DNA of 52,927 bases from Acidobacteriota bacterium (GTDB lineage: Bacteria > Acidobacteriota > Terriglobia > Bryobacterales > Bryobacteraceae). The notes under the pieces are model-generated. The model did not search any database. It was not told the origin of the DNA and saw only the letters and a program-made list of their open reading frames with translations. Positions 35,665 through 44,468 of this stretch are shown one piece after another. The number at the start of each line of letters is the position of its first letter. The first letter of the stretch is position 1. Location: assembly GCA_947470805.1 (NCBI GenBank), contig CANIVU010000057.1:1-52927 (forward strand), in the 5' to 3' direction. The translations under genes were made by a program, and so were the position numbers.

Positions 35665-35682
35665 ACTGTGTCACACACAATT
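35665..35682 (+). repeat. 18-bp direct repeat, copy 4
   Basis: ACTGTGTCACACACAATT, one base different from copies 1 and 2, preceded by eight or more A. It contains the GTG that is the only plausible start codon of the histidine phosphatase gene. Confidence 0.88.
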
Positions 35683-36273
35683 ACCAAACTCCCCATCGTC
35701 TACCTAGCCCGCCACGGCGAAACCGCCTGGACCCTCACCGCCCAGCACACCGGCCTATCCAATATTCCCCTCACCCCCAACGGTGAGTCCGAAGCCGCCC
35801 GCCTCGCCCCCCGCCTCGCCGAAATCCAGTTCGACAAGGTCTACACCAGCCCCCTCCAACGCGCCCATAAAACCTGCATCATCGCCGGTTACGGCCCCGT
35901 CGCCGAAGTCGACCCCGACCTCGTCGAATGGGACTACGGCGCCTACGAAGGCCTCCGCTCCCCCGAAATCCGCGCCCAAAATCCCAACTGGAAACTCTTC
36001 CGCGACGGCGCCCCCAACGGCGAATCTGTCGAAACCATCTCCGCCCGAGCCGACCGCGTCGTCAACCGCCTCCGCCAAGGCCCGCCCGTCCAACTCGTCT
36101 TCTCCTCCGGCCACTTCCTCCGCGTCCTCGCCACCCGCTGGGTCAACCAACCCATCGGCCTCCACTGCCTCAACTTCCTCCTCTCCACCGCCAGCCTCTC
36201 CGCCCTCAGCTACGACCAAAACCTCGACCGCCCCGTCATCTCCCTCTGGAACGACACACACCATCTAAAATAA
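35668..36273 (+). CDS. Histidine phosphatase (phosphoglycerate-mutase-like)
   Basis: About 201 residues of the histidine phosphatase superfamily: phospho-His motif [10 protein letters not shown], then [21 protein letters not shown] with the acidic residue, and [15 protein letters not shown] with the second His. It may act as phosphoglycerate mutase or a general phosphatase; the neighbouring pgi gene fits sugar-phosphate metabolism. No ATG, GTG or TTG lies between copy 4 of the 18-bp repeat and the RHG motif; the GTG at 35668 inside the repeat gives (M)[17 protein letters not shown]. No ribosome binding site is seen, only an A-run. The native start was probably displaced by the repeat. Confidence 0.85.
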   Translation: MSHTITKLPIVYLARHGETAWTLTAQHTGLSNIPLTPNGESEAARLAPRLAEIQFDKVYTSPLQRAHKTCIIAGYGPVAEVDPDLVEWDYGAYEGLRSPEIRAQNPNWKLFRDGAPNGESVETISARADRVVNRLRQGPPVQLVFSSGHFLRVLATRWVNQPIGLHCLNFLLSTASLSALSYDQNLDRPVISLWNDTHHLK

Positions 36274-36278
36274 AAGGG

Positions 36279-37871
36279 ATGCCCAACCCCACCACGCTCC
36301 CCGCCTGGCAAGCCTTGCAAGCCCACCACGCCGAGATCAGCAAAACCCATCTCCGCGACCTCTTCGCCGCCGACCCCGCCCGCGGCACCACCCTCACCGC
36401 CGAAGCCGCCGGTCTCTACCTCGACTTCTCCAAAAACCGCATCACCGCCGAAACCATCCAACTCCTCGTCCAACTCGCCAACGAGTCCAACCTCCGCGCC
36501 CGCACCGAGGCCATGTTCACCGGCAAAAAAATCAACACAACCGAAAATCGCGCCGTCCTCCACACCGCCCTCCGAGCCCCCAAAACAGCCCAAATCGTCG
36601 TCGACAACCACAACGTCGTCCCCGACGTCCAAGCCGTGCTCGACAGCATGTCCGCGTTCGCCGAAAAGGTCCGCAGCGGCCAGTGGCTCGGCCACACCGG
36701 CAAGCCTATCAAGAACGTAATCAACATCGGCATCGGCGGCTCCGACTTGGGGCCCGTCATGGCCTACGAGGCCCTCAAGCACTACTCCGCCCGCCACCTG
36801 CACTTCTACTACGTTTCGAATGTCGACGGCACCGATCTCGCCGAAGCCGTCCTCGGTCTCGACCCCGCCGAAACCCTCTGCATCGTCAGCTCAAAGACGT
36901 TCACGACGATCGAGACGATGACCAACGCCAGCAGCGCCCGCCAGTGGCTCCTGGCGACGTTGAAGGACCCCGCCGCCGTCGCCAAGCACTTCGTGGCCGT
37001 ATCGACAAACGCCGCCGAAGTCTCCAAATTCGGCATCGACACCGCGAACATGTTCGGCTTCTGGGACTGGGTAGGCGGCCGTTATTCCATGGATTCCGCC
37101 ATCGGCCTGTCGACGATGCTAGCCATCGGCCCCGACAACTTCCGAGCGATGCTGAATGGCTTCCACGAAATGGACGAGCACTTCCGCACCGCGCCGTACG
37201 ACCAAAATCTCCCCGCCCTAATGGGCCTGCTCGGCCTCTGGTACACGAACTTTTTCGGAGTCCACACCCAAGCCGTCCTCCCCTACGAGCAGTATCTGAA
37301 AAGGTTCCCCGCCTACCTCCAGCAGCTAACCATGGAGAGCAACGGCAAGTACATCCAGCTCGACGGCGAGCGCGTGAACTACGACACCGGCGTCATCTAC
37401 TGGGGCGAACCTGGTACCAACGGCCAGCACAGCTTCTACCAACTGATCCACCAGGGCACCCGCCTCATCCCCTGCGACTTCCTGTTCTTCGCCAAGAGCC
37501 TGAACCCCAACGGCCGCCACCAGGACATCCTCATCGCAAACGTCCTGGCCCAAGCCGAAGCCCTGGCGTTCGGTAAGCCCGACAGCCCCGAGCCCCACCG
37601 CGTCTTCGAAGGCAACCGCCCCTCGAACATGCTGGTTGCCGACCAACTCGACCCCGCGACCCTCGGCAAACTCGTAGCCCTCTACGAGCACGCCGTCTTC
37701 ACTCAGGGCATCATCTGGAACATCGACAGCTTCGACCAATGGGGCGTCGAACTCGGCAAGGTCCTGGCCAACAAAATCGTCCCCGAACTCGAAAGCGAAA
37801 CCGAGCCCGCCCTCAACCACGACAGCTCGACCAATAACCTGATCCGCCGCTACCGCGCCGCCAGACGCTGA
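36279..37871 (+). CDS. pgi: Glucose-6-phosphate isomerase
   Basis: 530-residue PGI, interconverting glucose-6-phosphate and fructose-6-phosphate. Family motifs: [80 protein letters not shown] (catalytic Glu and His) and [11 protein letters not shown]. Full-length E. coli-type form. It starts five bases after the phosphatase stop. The last codons ([13 protein letters not shown]) and the bases after the stop are duplicated at 38965-39012, which marks an insertion event downstream. Confidence 0.97.
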   Translation: MPNPTTLPAWQALQAHHAEISKTHLRDLFAADPARGTTLTAEAAGLYLDFSKNRITAETIQLLVQLANESNLRARTEAMFTGKKINTTENRAVLHTALRAPKTAQIVVDNHNVVPDVQAVLDSMSAFAEKVRSGQWLGHTGKPIKNVINIGIGGSDLGPVMAYEALKHYSARHLHFYYVSNVDGTDLAEAVLGLDPAETLCIVSSKTFTTIETMTNASSARQWLLATLKDPAAVAKHFVAVSTNAAEVSKFGIDTANMFGFWDWVGGRYSMDSAIGLSTMLAIGPDNFRAMLNGFHEMDEHFRTAPYDQNLPALMGLLGLWYTNFFGVHTQAVLPYEQYLKRFPAYLQQLTMESNGKYIQLDGERVNYDTGVIYWGEPGTNGQHSFYQLIHQGTRLIPCDFLFFAKSLNPNGRHQDILIANVLAQAEALAFGKPDSPEPHRVFEGNRPSNMLVADQLDPATLGKLVALYEHAVFTQGIIWNIDSFDQWGVELGKVLANKIVPELESETEPALNHDSSTNNLIRRYRAARR

Positions 37872-37875
37872 TCGG
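37828..37875 (+). repeat. 48-bp direct repeat, left copy (pgi 3' end)
   Basis: Covers the last codons and stop of pgi plus four following bases. It matches 38965-39012 at 46 of 48 positions (differences at the AATA/AACA and CGCG/CGTG sites). The two copies bracket the nucleotidyltransferase cassette. Confidence 0.92.
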
Positions 37876-37901
37876 CGTATCGTAGAATTGTCTCGGAACT
37901 C

Positions 37902-38105
37902 ATGCGCGAACCGGAAGCTTTCGAAACACTCTATTTCAGCGCCTTCGAGCGCTACGGCGCCTCCGCGCTGTGGAGCAGTCGGCCAGTGCAGAATCCAACG
38001 CGGGAGGATGCGCTGGCCATCACCCACAGCCTGCGCGTGGAAGGCGATCTCCAGGCCCGAGCTCTGGCCGAACAGATCGAACGGGCCTGCCTTGCCGTTA
38101 TCTAG
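37902..38105 (+). CDS. Small protein encoded before an AbiEii-like nucleotidyltransferase
   Basis: 67-residue protein, MREPEAFETLYFSAFERYG with ALWSSRPV, REDALAITHSLRVEGDLQA and EQIERAC. Its stop overlaps the next gene (likely TTG start 13 bases earlier), so the two are cotranscribed. I recall small partner ORFs of this look in front of AbiEii/AbiGii-type nucleotidyltransferases, and it may be the antitoxin or a regulatory subunit; this is unchecked. It is part of the cassette between the 48-bp repeats. Confidence 0.6.
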   Translation: MREPEAFETLYFSAFERYGASALWSSRPVQNPTREDALAITHSLRVEGDLQARALAEQIERACLAVI

Positions 38106-38937
38106 CATCCAGTCGAAAATTCTAAAGCTCCTCGCCTCTCACCGTGACCCCGAAAGCTATGTCGCCGGCAGCACGCCCCTCAATCGCAATGAGCCCCGGT
38201 GGTCTTCCGACATTGATGTATTTCACGATCGAGAGGAACGCGTCGCCCAGGCAGCATTGTCGGACGCAGCCTTCCTCGAAGCGCAGGGCTATACGCTCCT
38301 TTGGCAGCGCCGCGAGCCCAATATCTACTCCGTCCTCGCGTCGCTAGCTGAGGAAACAACAAAGCTCGAATGGGTCGTGGATAGCGATTTCCGATTCTTT
38401 CCCACGGTTCGCGACGAGTTGTTCGGCTTCGTCCTGCACCCTGTGGATTTAGCGACGAACAAAGTGAGCGCCGCATACGGTCGCAGGGAACCCCGCGACG
38501 TCGTCGACCTGCTTACGATCCACGAGCGGATCCTGCCGCTCGGAGCCGCCATCTAGGCATCTTCGGGGAAAGCCATCGGCTTCACTCCCGAAGGGATTGT
38601 CAACGAAATCCGAAGGGTCGCCCGCTATACGGAAGCCGATTTTCGCCGCGTTGCCAGCGATCCGCCCATCGACCCGGTGGCAGTAATGACACGCCTTCGC
38701 CAGACTCTCACCGAAGCCGAGGCCTTTATCGAAAGGATGCCAACGGAATTGGCCGGATTGGTTTTTCTCCAAGGCGCTTCCGTTGTGCAACCCGATCCCG
38801 GCCACCTCGACCGCTATCAAACCCACGCCGGTCAAAGGCGCGACCAATGGCCCACCAGTCCGGACATCACCGAAGCCATGTTCGAGCAGGCCGCCAAGAC
38901 CTCGTCGGCTGATGGCAGTTTGCCGGCTACTCCATAA
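38092..38937 (+). pseudogene. AbiEii/AbiGii-like nucleotidyltransferase interrupted by TAG
   Basis: TTG start at 38092 gives (M)PLSSIQSKILKLLASHRD, the nucleotidyltransferase motif YVAGSTPLNR-N-SSDIDVFHD, and LHPVDLATNKVSAAYGRREPRDVVDLL. These are features of AbiEii-type enzymes, which adenylylate or otherwise nucleotidylate a target and act as toxins or in phage defence. An in-frame TAG at 38554-38556 interrupts the gene after ILPLGAAI. The same frame stays open for another 126 codons with sensible protein (GFTPEGIVNEIRRVARYTEADF). The unbroken gene would give about 281 residues. TGG (Trp) to TAG is the simplest change. The first 154 residues keep the catalytic motif and may still be made. 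Confidence 0.75.
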
Positions 38938-38964
38938 GTCCCCATTCGCGCCCCCCCTCCATTC

Positions 38965-39012
38965 CGACCAACAACCTGATCCGCCGCTACCGTGCCGCCA
39001 GACGCTGATCGG
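38965..39012 (+). repeat. 48-bp direct repeat, right copy
   Basis: Duplicate of the pgi 3' end, 1137 bases from the left copy and in the same orientation. It is not part of any intact gene here. It reads as the scar of an insertion or tandem-duplication event that brought in the small gene and the nucleotidyltransferase gene. Confidence 0.92.
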
Positions 39013-39024
39013 TAAAACCGCTAC

Positions 39025-39453
39025 TCACCCAGTGACCGGCGTTGCGTCAGCCCAGTCGACTTTCGTCAGTCCATCGAACTCGTCGAAATGTCGGTCCCTG
39101 GTCACCAGCACCAGTTTCAATTGTCGAGCAGTAGCGGCAATCCAGATGTCGTTTTCAGGGATTGGCCGGCCCTTCCGTCGCAACTCCTGTTTCACGATGC
39201 CATATTCCCGCGCAACATCGCCCCCCACAGGGATGACACTCGCCAGCCCGATCATCCCGTCAATCCGAGCCGTGTTCTCCGCCGGTCTGCCTGACTTCGC
39301 AGCTCCGTAGTACAACTCACCGAGCACCACCGTCGAGATAAGAACCATCTCCGCCTGATGGAAGCCGGCCAGTATGCTTGCGTCCCCGTCAAGCATGCCA
39401 ATGACGATGTTCGTGTCGAGAAGAAACCTACCACTCGCTATAATCGATGCGCT
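39025..39453 (-). CDS. vapC: VapC-type PIN-domain ribonuclease toxin
   Basis: 142-residue PIN domain. Acidic metal ligands appear in order: FLLDTNIVIGML, LGELYYGAAKSGR, PENDIWIAATARQ and LVTRDRHFDEF. Such toxins cut tRNA or rRNA when released from antitoxin. GTG at 39453 gives MSASIIASGRFLLDTN and lies inside the antitoxin gene (26-bp overlap), as is normal for vapBC. A longer frame reaches 39486. It lies just beyond the right 48-bp repeat. Confidence 0.9.
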   Translation of the reverse strand, partial: SASIIASGRFLLDTNIVIGMLDGDASILAGFHQAEMVLISTVVLGELYYGAAKSGRPAENTARIDGMIGLASVIPVGGDVAREYGIVKQELRRKGRPIPENDIWIAATARQLKLVLVTRDRHFDEFDGLTKVDWADATPVTG

Positions 39454-39649
39454 CACACCCGTCCTCGATAGCCTCTCGCATCTCACGGGAAGAGATTGGA
39501 TCCAGCGTGCCCGCGAGCGAAAGCATGTCCATTCCCTTCACGCCAACGGGCGCAGAATGGGTGAGCGATTCCACGAAGCGCAGGACCTGCTCCTGCATCG
39601 GCGGCGGCAAAAGTTCTACCTGCTTAGCGATTTCTTGTTGGATATTCAT
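39428..39649 (-). CDS. vapB: VapB-type antitoxin (DUF2281-like)
   Basis: 73 residues: MNIQQEIAKQVELLPPPMQEQVLRFVESL, then KGMDMLSLAGTLDPISSREMREAIEDGCERID. The start resembles the DUF2281 group and the C-terminal acidic/helical tail is the part expected to plug the PIN active site. Upstream of vapC with overlap. The DNA-binding part is not obvious, so autoregulation by this protein is uncertain. Confidence 0.8.
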   Translation of the reverse strand: MNIQQEIAKQVELLPPPMQEQVLRFVESLTHSAPVGVKGMDMLSLAGTLDPISSREMREAIEDGCERIDYSEW

Positions 39650-39718
39650 GTCGCCAAGTCCCTCCAGTCACCAGAATACACCGGGACCGGCGCATTCGCA
39701 GTACGGCAGCCGAGTCTG

Positions 39719-40492
39719 TCAGCGTTGCATGGCATTGTATGCGCGCCGGAAGGTCTCCTCGTGATTGTGCGATGCTACCAGGCGGTGACGTAAGCTGCAA
39801 GTTCGGTTCCTGTCCGCTGGCAATAAAGCCCCGACGGCAATACTGAAGATAACTCCCGGCGTCATGAACCAGTGAACGTAATATCCGTTAACGCGTGAAT
39901 TCGCCGGACCGCCGACTACTTCTTTTAACTGATTCTAAGGGCGCGTGATATCGATATGGAAGGACGCATTCTCGGGGAACGCCCCCTCGTTCACGAGGTA
40001 TCGCCGGAACTCCTCGAAGTATCGCGAACCCAAAGTGATTTGATTTCCATAACCACGCCACGGATGTGCCCCGCCTTTCCAAATAACGGAGTCCGTAAAG
40101 TAAGCCAACTGATCGAAGTCGACTCCGGCGTCAATGTCAACTTGGTATGCGGTGAAGGAGTCAGAAGTAAGGCATTGTGACTTGGCGACTATCTTGTCAC
40201 GAAGCCTGAATGTGCCATCTTTCTTCAATAAATGACGAAGCGTCCACTCTTCGCCACCTCTGTGGAGTCGCTGTGCGCAGTCAAAACAGAGCAGATGCGC
40301 CCAATCCTGAAACGACGACTGATGCCAGTTTCCAGGCGCAATATGCAACGGATGAGGGTTAGGGCCGTCGCCTCTGACAGTCTTGTACAACGCCTTAGGC
40401 AGTAAATGGCTCTTTGGGATGGATCCCGATTGAAGGCGCATCGGGCATTCCAACAGAATCGATGGACTGTCTCGATGCTGTTGAATCGGCAT
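39719..40492 (-). pseudogene. SH-x-x-P / C-x-x-C protein of unknown function, interrupted by TAG
   Basis: The first 185 residues (to TAG at 39935-39937) contain SIPKSHLLPKALYK, WAHLLCFDCAQRLHRGGEEWTLRHLL and GSRYFEEFRRYLVNEG. I recall a widespread uncharacterised bacterial family with these features, possibly zinc-binding and HNH-like. The same frame continues past the TAG for about 70 codons with plausible text (GYYVHWFMTPGVIFSIAVGAL, DRNRTC) to a TGA at 39719-39721. The N-terminal knuckle reads ECPMRLQSG, where a second Cys would be expected in place of Arg. Both points suggest decay. I do not know the function. Confidence 0.6.
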
Positions 40493-40536
40493 TGTGCAAT
40501 ATCCGAAGGTTAGGTAAAAGTGGAGGTGTAATACCT

Positions 40537-41931
40537 CTACCCCAACACTTCCTTAATCACTTCCCCCTCCACATCCGTCAACCGCATATACCGCCCATTA
40601 TGCAAGTAAGTCAGCCGCGTATGATCAAAGCCCATTAAATGCAAAATCGTCGCATGCAGATCATTGATCTTATGCGGCTTCTCCACCGCCTCCAACCCAT
40701 ACTCATCGGTCGCGCCAACAACGGTGCCGCCCTTCGTTCCGCCGCCCGCCATCCACACCGTAAACCCATGCGGATTGTGATCGCGCCCCGACATTCTCTG
40801 CGAAATCGGCATGCGCCCGAACTCGCCGTGCCAGATGACCAGCGTCTGGTCCAACAGCCCGCGTGACTTCAGATCGGCCAGCAATCCCGCAATCGGCTTA
40901 TCCGTCTCCTGGCAATGCTGCCCATGGTTCTCTTTCAAGTCCCAATGCGCATCCCAACTCTCGCCGAAGTTACCGCCGCCGGAGTAAATCTGCACCATCC
41001 GCACGCCGCGCTCCACTAACCGTCGTGCCATCAGGCACTGGCGCCCGAAATACTCGGTCGTGTTCTCGTCCAACCCATACATCTTCTTAGTCGCTTCCGT
41101 CTCTTTATTGACATCCACGGCATCCACCGCCGATGTCTGCATCCGGAACGCCAACTCATAGGACTCAATCCGCGCCGCTAACTCGGAGTCGTGCGGATTC
41201 TTCTTCCAATGCTCCTCGTTTAACTTACCCATGTAATCCAGCCACTTACGCTGACGCTCCGGCGTCATGCCCTGCGGCGGCTTCAAATCCACAATCGGGT
41301 CGCCCGTCGGCCGGAATGGCGTCGCCTGATAGGCGGCCGGCATAAACCCGTTACCCCAGTTCGGCGCGCCGCCAATCGGCCCGCCCCGCGGATCGGTGAA
41401 CACCACAAACGCCGGCAGGCTCTGGTTCTCTGTCCCCATGCCGTACGTCACCCAACTGCCCATGCTCGGATAACCCGTCTGAATCGACCCCGTGTTCATC
41501 TGATACAGCGCCGGCGCATGGTCATTCGAGATCGTCTGCATCGACCGGATGAACGCAATATCATCCACGTGCTTGGCCACGTTCGGGAACAGGTCCGACA
41601 CGTCCATCCCGCTCTGCCCGTACTTCTTGAAGTCCCACAACGCCGGCATCAACCCGCCCGGCGTGCCCTGGCTCGGAATAATCGTCTTGCCCGGAATCGT
41701 CTCCCCGGCCCGCTTCTTCAACATCGGCTTCGGGTCGAACGTGTCCATATGGCTAACTCCGCCATAACAGAAGATCGAGATAATGGACTTCGCCTTCGCC
41801 GGGAAATGACCGGGCTTCGGCGCCAGCGGAGAGACACTCGCGCCCGATAGGATGTTAGACAGCGCCAAGCCGCCCATGCCGCCGCCGGCCTGCCACAGTA
41901 AGTCGCGTCGAGAAAAGAATCGTTGGCTCAT
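40537..41931 (-). CDS. DUF1501 secreted sulfatase-like protein
   Basis: 464-residue protein of the DUF1501 family, distantly related to alkaline phosphatase/sulfatase folds. It starts with a twin-arginine signal (FFSRRDLLWQAGGGMGG), followed by SIISIFCYGGVSHMDTFDPKP, TISNDHAPALYQMNTGS, GVRMVQIYSGGGNFGESWDAH and WHGEFGRMPISQ. It is always found with PSD1/DUF1549-DUF1553 proteins in Planctomycetes and Acidobacteria, as here (overlap of four bases). The pair is thought to act in polysaccharide or sulfated-carbohydrate use, but the biochemistry is not settled. Confidence 0.92.
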   Translation of the reverse strand: MSQRFFSRRDLLWQAGGGMGGLALSNILSGASVSPLAPKPGHFPAKAKSIISIFCYGGVSHMDTFDPKPMLKKRAGETIPGKTIIPSQGTPGGLMPALWDFKKYGQSGMDVSDLFPNVAKHVDDIAFIRSMQTISNDHAPALYQMNTGSIQTGYPSMGSWVTYGMGTENQSLPAFVVFTDPRGGPIGGAPNWGNGFMPAAYQATPFRPTGDPIVDLKPPQGMTPERQRKWLDYMGKLNEEHWKKNPHDSELAARIESYELAFRMQTSAVDAVDVNKETEATKKMYGLDENTTEYFGRQCLMARRLVERGVRMVQIYSGGGNFGESWDAHWDLKENHGQHCQETDKPIAGLLADLKSRGLLDQTLVIWHGEFGRMPISQRMSGRDHNPHGFTVWMAGGGTKGGTVVGATDEYGLEAVEKPHKINDLHATILHLMGFDHTRLTYLHNGRYMRLTDVEGEVIKEVLG

Positions 41932-44429
41932 GGGATGTACACAAACTCGTTAATGTTAAATAGGGCGTGGCTGAAATCGACCAGCCCCTGCGGATAACTG
42001 TTGATAAACTCAACGGCCTTCGTTACTTCGTCCGGCCGCGGTTCGCGCGATAAAGCCAGCTCATAGGCCAGCTTCACCTGCGCCGTCGTTTCGGCTCCCG
42101 CCTCGCGCTCCAACCGCTGTGCGAAGTGCTTGGCCTGGATGCCGATAAACTCATTATTCATCAAAATCAACGCCTGCGGCGCGATCGTCGATCGGTTCCG
42201 CCGCGCGCAGCTCGACATCGTGTCCGGCCGGTCAAAAGTCTCAAGCATCGGCAGCGGAATCGTCCGCTTGCTGAAGACATAGACGCTCCGGCGATAGGTC
42301 GACGGATCGTTCACCGCCTTGCCGTGCCAGGTGCGCTTGGAGCTCGACTGGAACAGCACCGGGTCAATATACGGATACACCGCCGGGCCGCCAACCGCGC
42401 GATCCAGCGTGCCCGCCGTCGCCAGCACCGCGTCCCGAATCACTTCGCCCTCGACGCGCCGGCGGGGCATACGCCATACCAGCCTGTTGTCCCCATCCAC
42501 CTTCCGGTTGGACTCGATATCATCGCTCGCCATCCGGTATGCGGTCGACTTCATAATCAGCCGGTGCACGTGCTTGATACTCCAGCCGCTCTTCACAAAC
42601 TCGCTCGCTAAGTAATCCAGTAACTCCGGATGCGTCGGCCGTTCGCCCATCTTGCCGAAGTTACTCGGCGTGCGGACGATGCCTTCACCAAAGTGGTTCT
42701 GCCAGATCCGGTTCACCATCACCCGGGCGGTGAGCGGGTTCTCGGGGTTGGTCAGCCATTCGGCAAACCCGGCGCGCCGGAAGCTCGACGTGGCGCCGGC
42801 CGACGGGGCGGGGAACTGCCATTCGCCATCGGTGGCGACCGACAGGACGCCCGGCGTCATCCGGCTCCCCTTCTGCCCGATGTTGCCTCGGTGCAGGAAG
42901 TAGCTCGCCGGCGCTTCGCGCCCGGCTTCGGTCATGGCCATCGCGGTTTCGAGCTTCGGCTTCTGCCGGTCCAGATCGTCGATCTGCGCCTGCAGCAACT
43001 CGCGCTTGGCGCGCGCCGCCGCCGGCATCTCGGCAATCAGGTCCTCTTCGCGGATGCTCTCCAGCGTCTTCTCCACCTGGTTGGCGTTCAGCTTCTGCCC
43101 CTCGGTGCGCTTCTCCGCCGGGGTCGCGAGCGCGAGGCGCATGTACTCCGGCAACTCCGCCCGCCGCTTTGCGATGATCTTGTCCCGCGTCGGCTGCTCC
43201 ACCGCCCGGATGTCCTTCCGGATCGGCTTCTGCAACTCCTCAATCGCCTTCACCGTGGCCTTATGCTTGGCCAGTTGCTCGTCGGTCGCCAGCGGCCGTT
43301 CTTCGGCCTTGGTGCCGAAGAACACGGCCTGCATCCGGTAGTAATCCTTCTGCGGAATCGGGTCGAACTTGTGGTTGTGGCAGCGCGCGCAGCCGATGGT
43401 GACGCCCATCAGCGAATTGGCCGTGGTCACCACGATATCGTCCAGCTCGTCCATCCGCGTCTGCTCGGTCTTGATGTTGTTCTCCACGCCCAGTCGCAGG
43501 TAGCCGGTCGCCACGCGGGCCTCGACGTTGTTCGGGTACAGCTCATCCCCCGCCAATTGTTCCTTCAGGAACCGGTCGTAGGGCTTGTCGTTATTGAAGG
43601 CGCGAATGACGTAGTCGCGATAGCGCCAGGCGTTGTCCCGCTCGCGGTCGTATTCGAAACCACCGGAGTCGGAGAAGCGCACGATGTCCAGCCAATGGCG
43701 CGCCCAGCGCTCGCCGTAGTGCGGGCTATCGAGTAGCTTGTCCACCAGCCGGTCGAACGCATCCGGCCGCTGGTCGGCCACGAACTCCTTTACTTCGGCC
43801 AGCGTCGGCGGCAGCCCGGTCAGGTCCAGATACGCCCGTCGCGCCAGTGCCCGTTTATCGGTTTCCGGTGATGGCGTCAGGCTCTTCTTCTCCATCGCGG
43901 CCAGCAGGAACTGGTCCACCGCGTTCCGCGCCCACGCCTTGTTCTGGACAGCCGGCACGGCGGGATTGGCGACCTTCTGGAACGCCCACCACTTCCGTTC
44001 GGCCGGCGTGATCGGCCGGTCTTCCAGCTTCGCCAGCGCCGCGCGCGCTTCCTCTTCCTTCTGGTCCACGATGTCGACGAACGGGATGCCCCGCTCGATC
44101 CAGAGCTTCAGCGTGGCGATGTCCTCGTCGGCCAGCTTCTTGCCCGGCGGCATGTGCGGCCCATCGAGATGCGCCACCTGGCGGTACAGCCGGCTCAGGT
44201 CCGGGTTGCCCGGTGAAACAGCCGAGCCGCGCTCGCCGCCCTTGAGGATCGTCTCCGCCTTACGGAGGTCGAGCCCGGCGTTCTTGATCAGCCCGCCGTG
44301 GCAGGCCACGCAGTTGGTGGCAAGGATCTTCGATGCCCGGACGCCGATTGCGTGCCGATCATTGTTATCCTGGGCACTCGCACAACCGAGCGCGAGAGCA
44401 ATAGCGAAACCGACGCGGAAGGATTTCAT
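41928..44429 (-). CDS. Planctomycete-type cytochrome / DUF1549 / DUF1553 protein
   Basis: 833-residue exported protein. Signal peptide ([20 protein letters not shown]), heme-c motif CVACHGG in the N-terminal PSCyt1 domain, DUF1549 (about 145-350, containing [28 protein letters not shown] and a second Cys motif [11 protein letters not shown]), a helical linker, and DUF1553 at the C-terminus ([56 protein letters not shown]). I chose the ATG at 44429; another at 44441 adds four residues. Its partner DUF1501 gene overlaps by ATGA. Divergent from the acyltransferase gene 39 bases away. Confidence 0.92.
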   Translation of the reverse strand: MKSFRVGFAIALALGCASAQDNNDRHAIGVRASKILATNCVACHGGLIKNAGLDLRKAETILKGGERGSAVSPGNPDLSRLYRQVAHLDGPHMPPGKKLADEDIATLKLWIERGIPFVDIVDQKEEEARAALAKLEDRPITPAERKWWAFQKVANPAVPAVQNKAWARNAVDQFLLAAMEKKSLTPSPETDKRALARRAYLDLTGLPPTLAEVKEFVADQRPDAFDRLVDKLLDSPHYGERWARHWLDIVRFSDSGGFEYDRERDNAWRYRDYVIRAFNNDKPYDRFLKEQLAGDELYPNNVEARVATGYLRLGVENNIKTEQTRMDELDDIVVTTANSLMGVTIGCARCHNHKFDPIPQKDYYRMQAVFFGTKAEERPLATDEQLAKHKATVKAIEELQKPIRKDIRAVEQPTRDKIIAKRRAELPEYMRLALATPAEKRTEGQKLNANQVEKTLESIREEDLIAEMPAAARAKRELLQAQIDDLDRQKPKLETAMAMTEAGREAPASYFLHRGNIGQKGSRMTPGVLSVATDGEWQFPAPSAGATSSFRRAGFAEWLTNPENPLTARVMVNRIWQNHFGEGIVRTPSNFGKMGERPTHPELLDYLASEFVKSGWSIKHVHRLIMKSTAYRMASDDIESNRKVDGDNRLVWRMPRRRVEGEVIRDAVLATAGTLDRAVGGPAVYPYIDPVLFQSSSKRTWHGKAVNDPSTYRRSVYVFSKRTIPLPMLETFDRPDTMSSCARRNRSTIAPQALILMNNEFIGIQAKHFAQRLEREAGAETTAQVKLAYELALSREPRPDEVTKAVEFINSYPQGLVDFSHALFNINEFVYIP

Positions 44430-44468
44430 CACTTGGCACATATTGTATCCGGTTACATAAGGCGTTTG

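Noticed and set aside
37888-38556. One long 222-codon gene starting at 37888
   Set aside because: Its first ~68 codons lack family-like sequence and overlap a better 67-residue gene in another frame; the nucleotidyltransferase similarity starts near TTG 38092.
38554-39937. TAG reassigned as a sense codon in this genome
   Set aside because: Well-conserved genes in the same window end properly with TAG (MBL hydrolase, cyclase, cytochrome b/c, lipoprotein), so the two in-frame TAGs are better explained as mutations.
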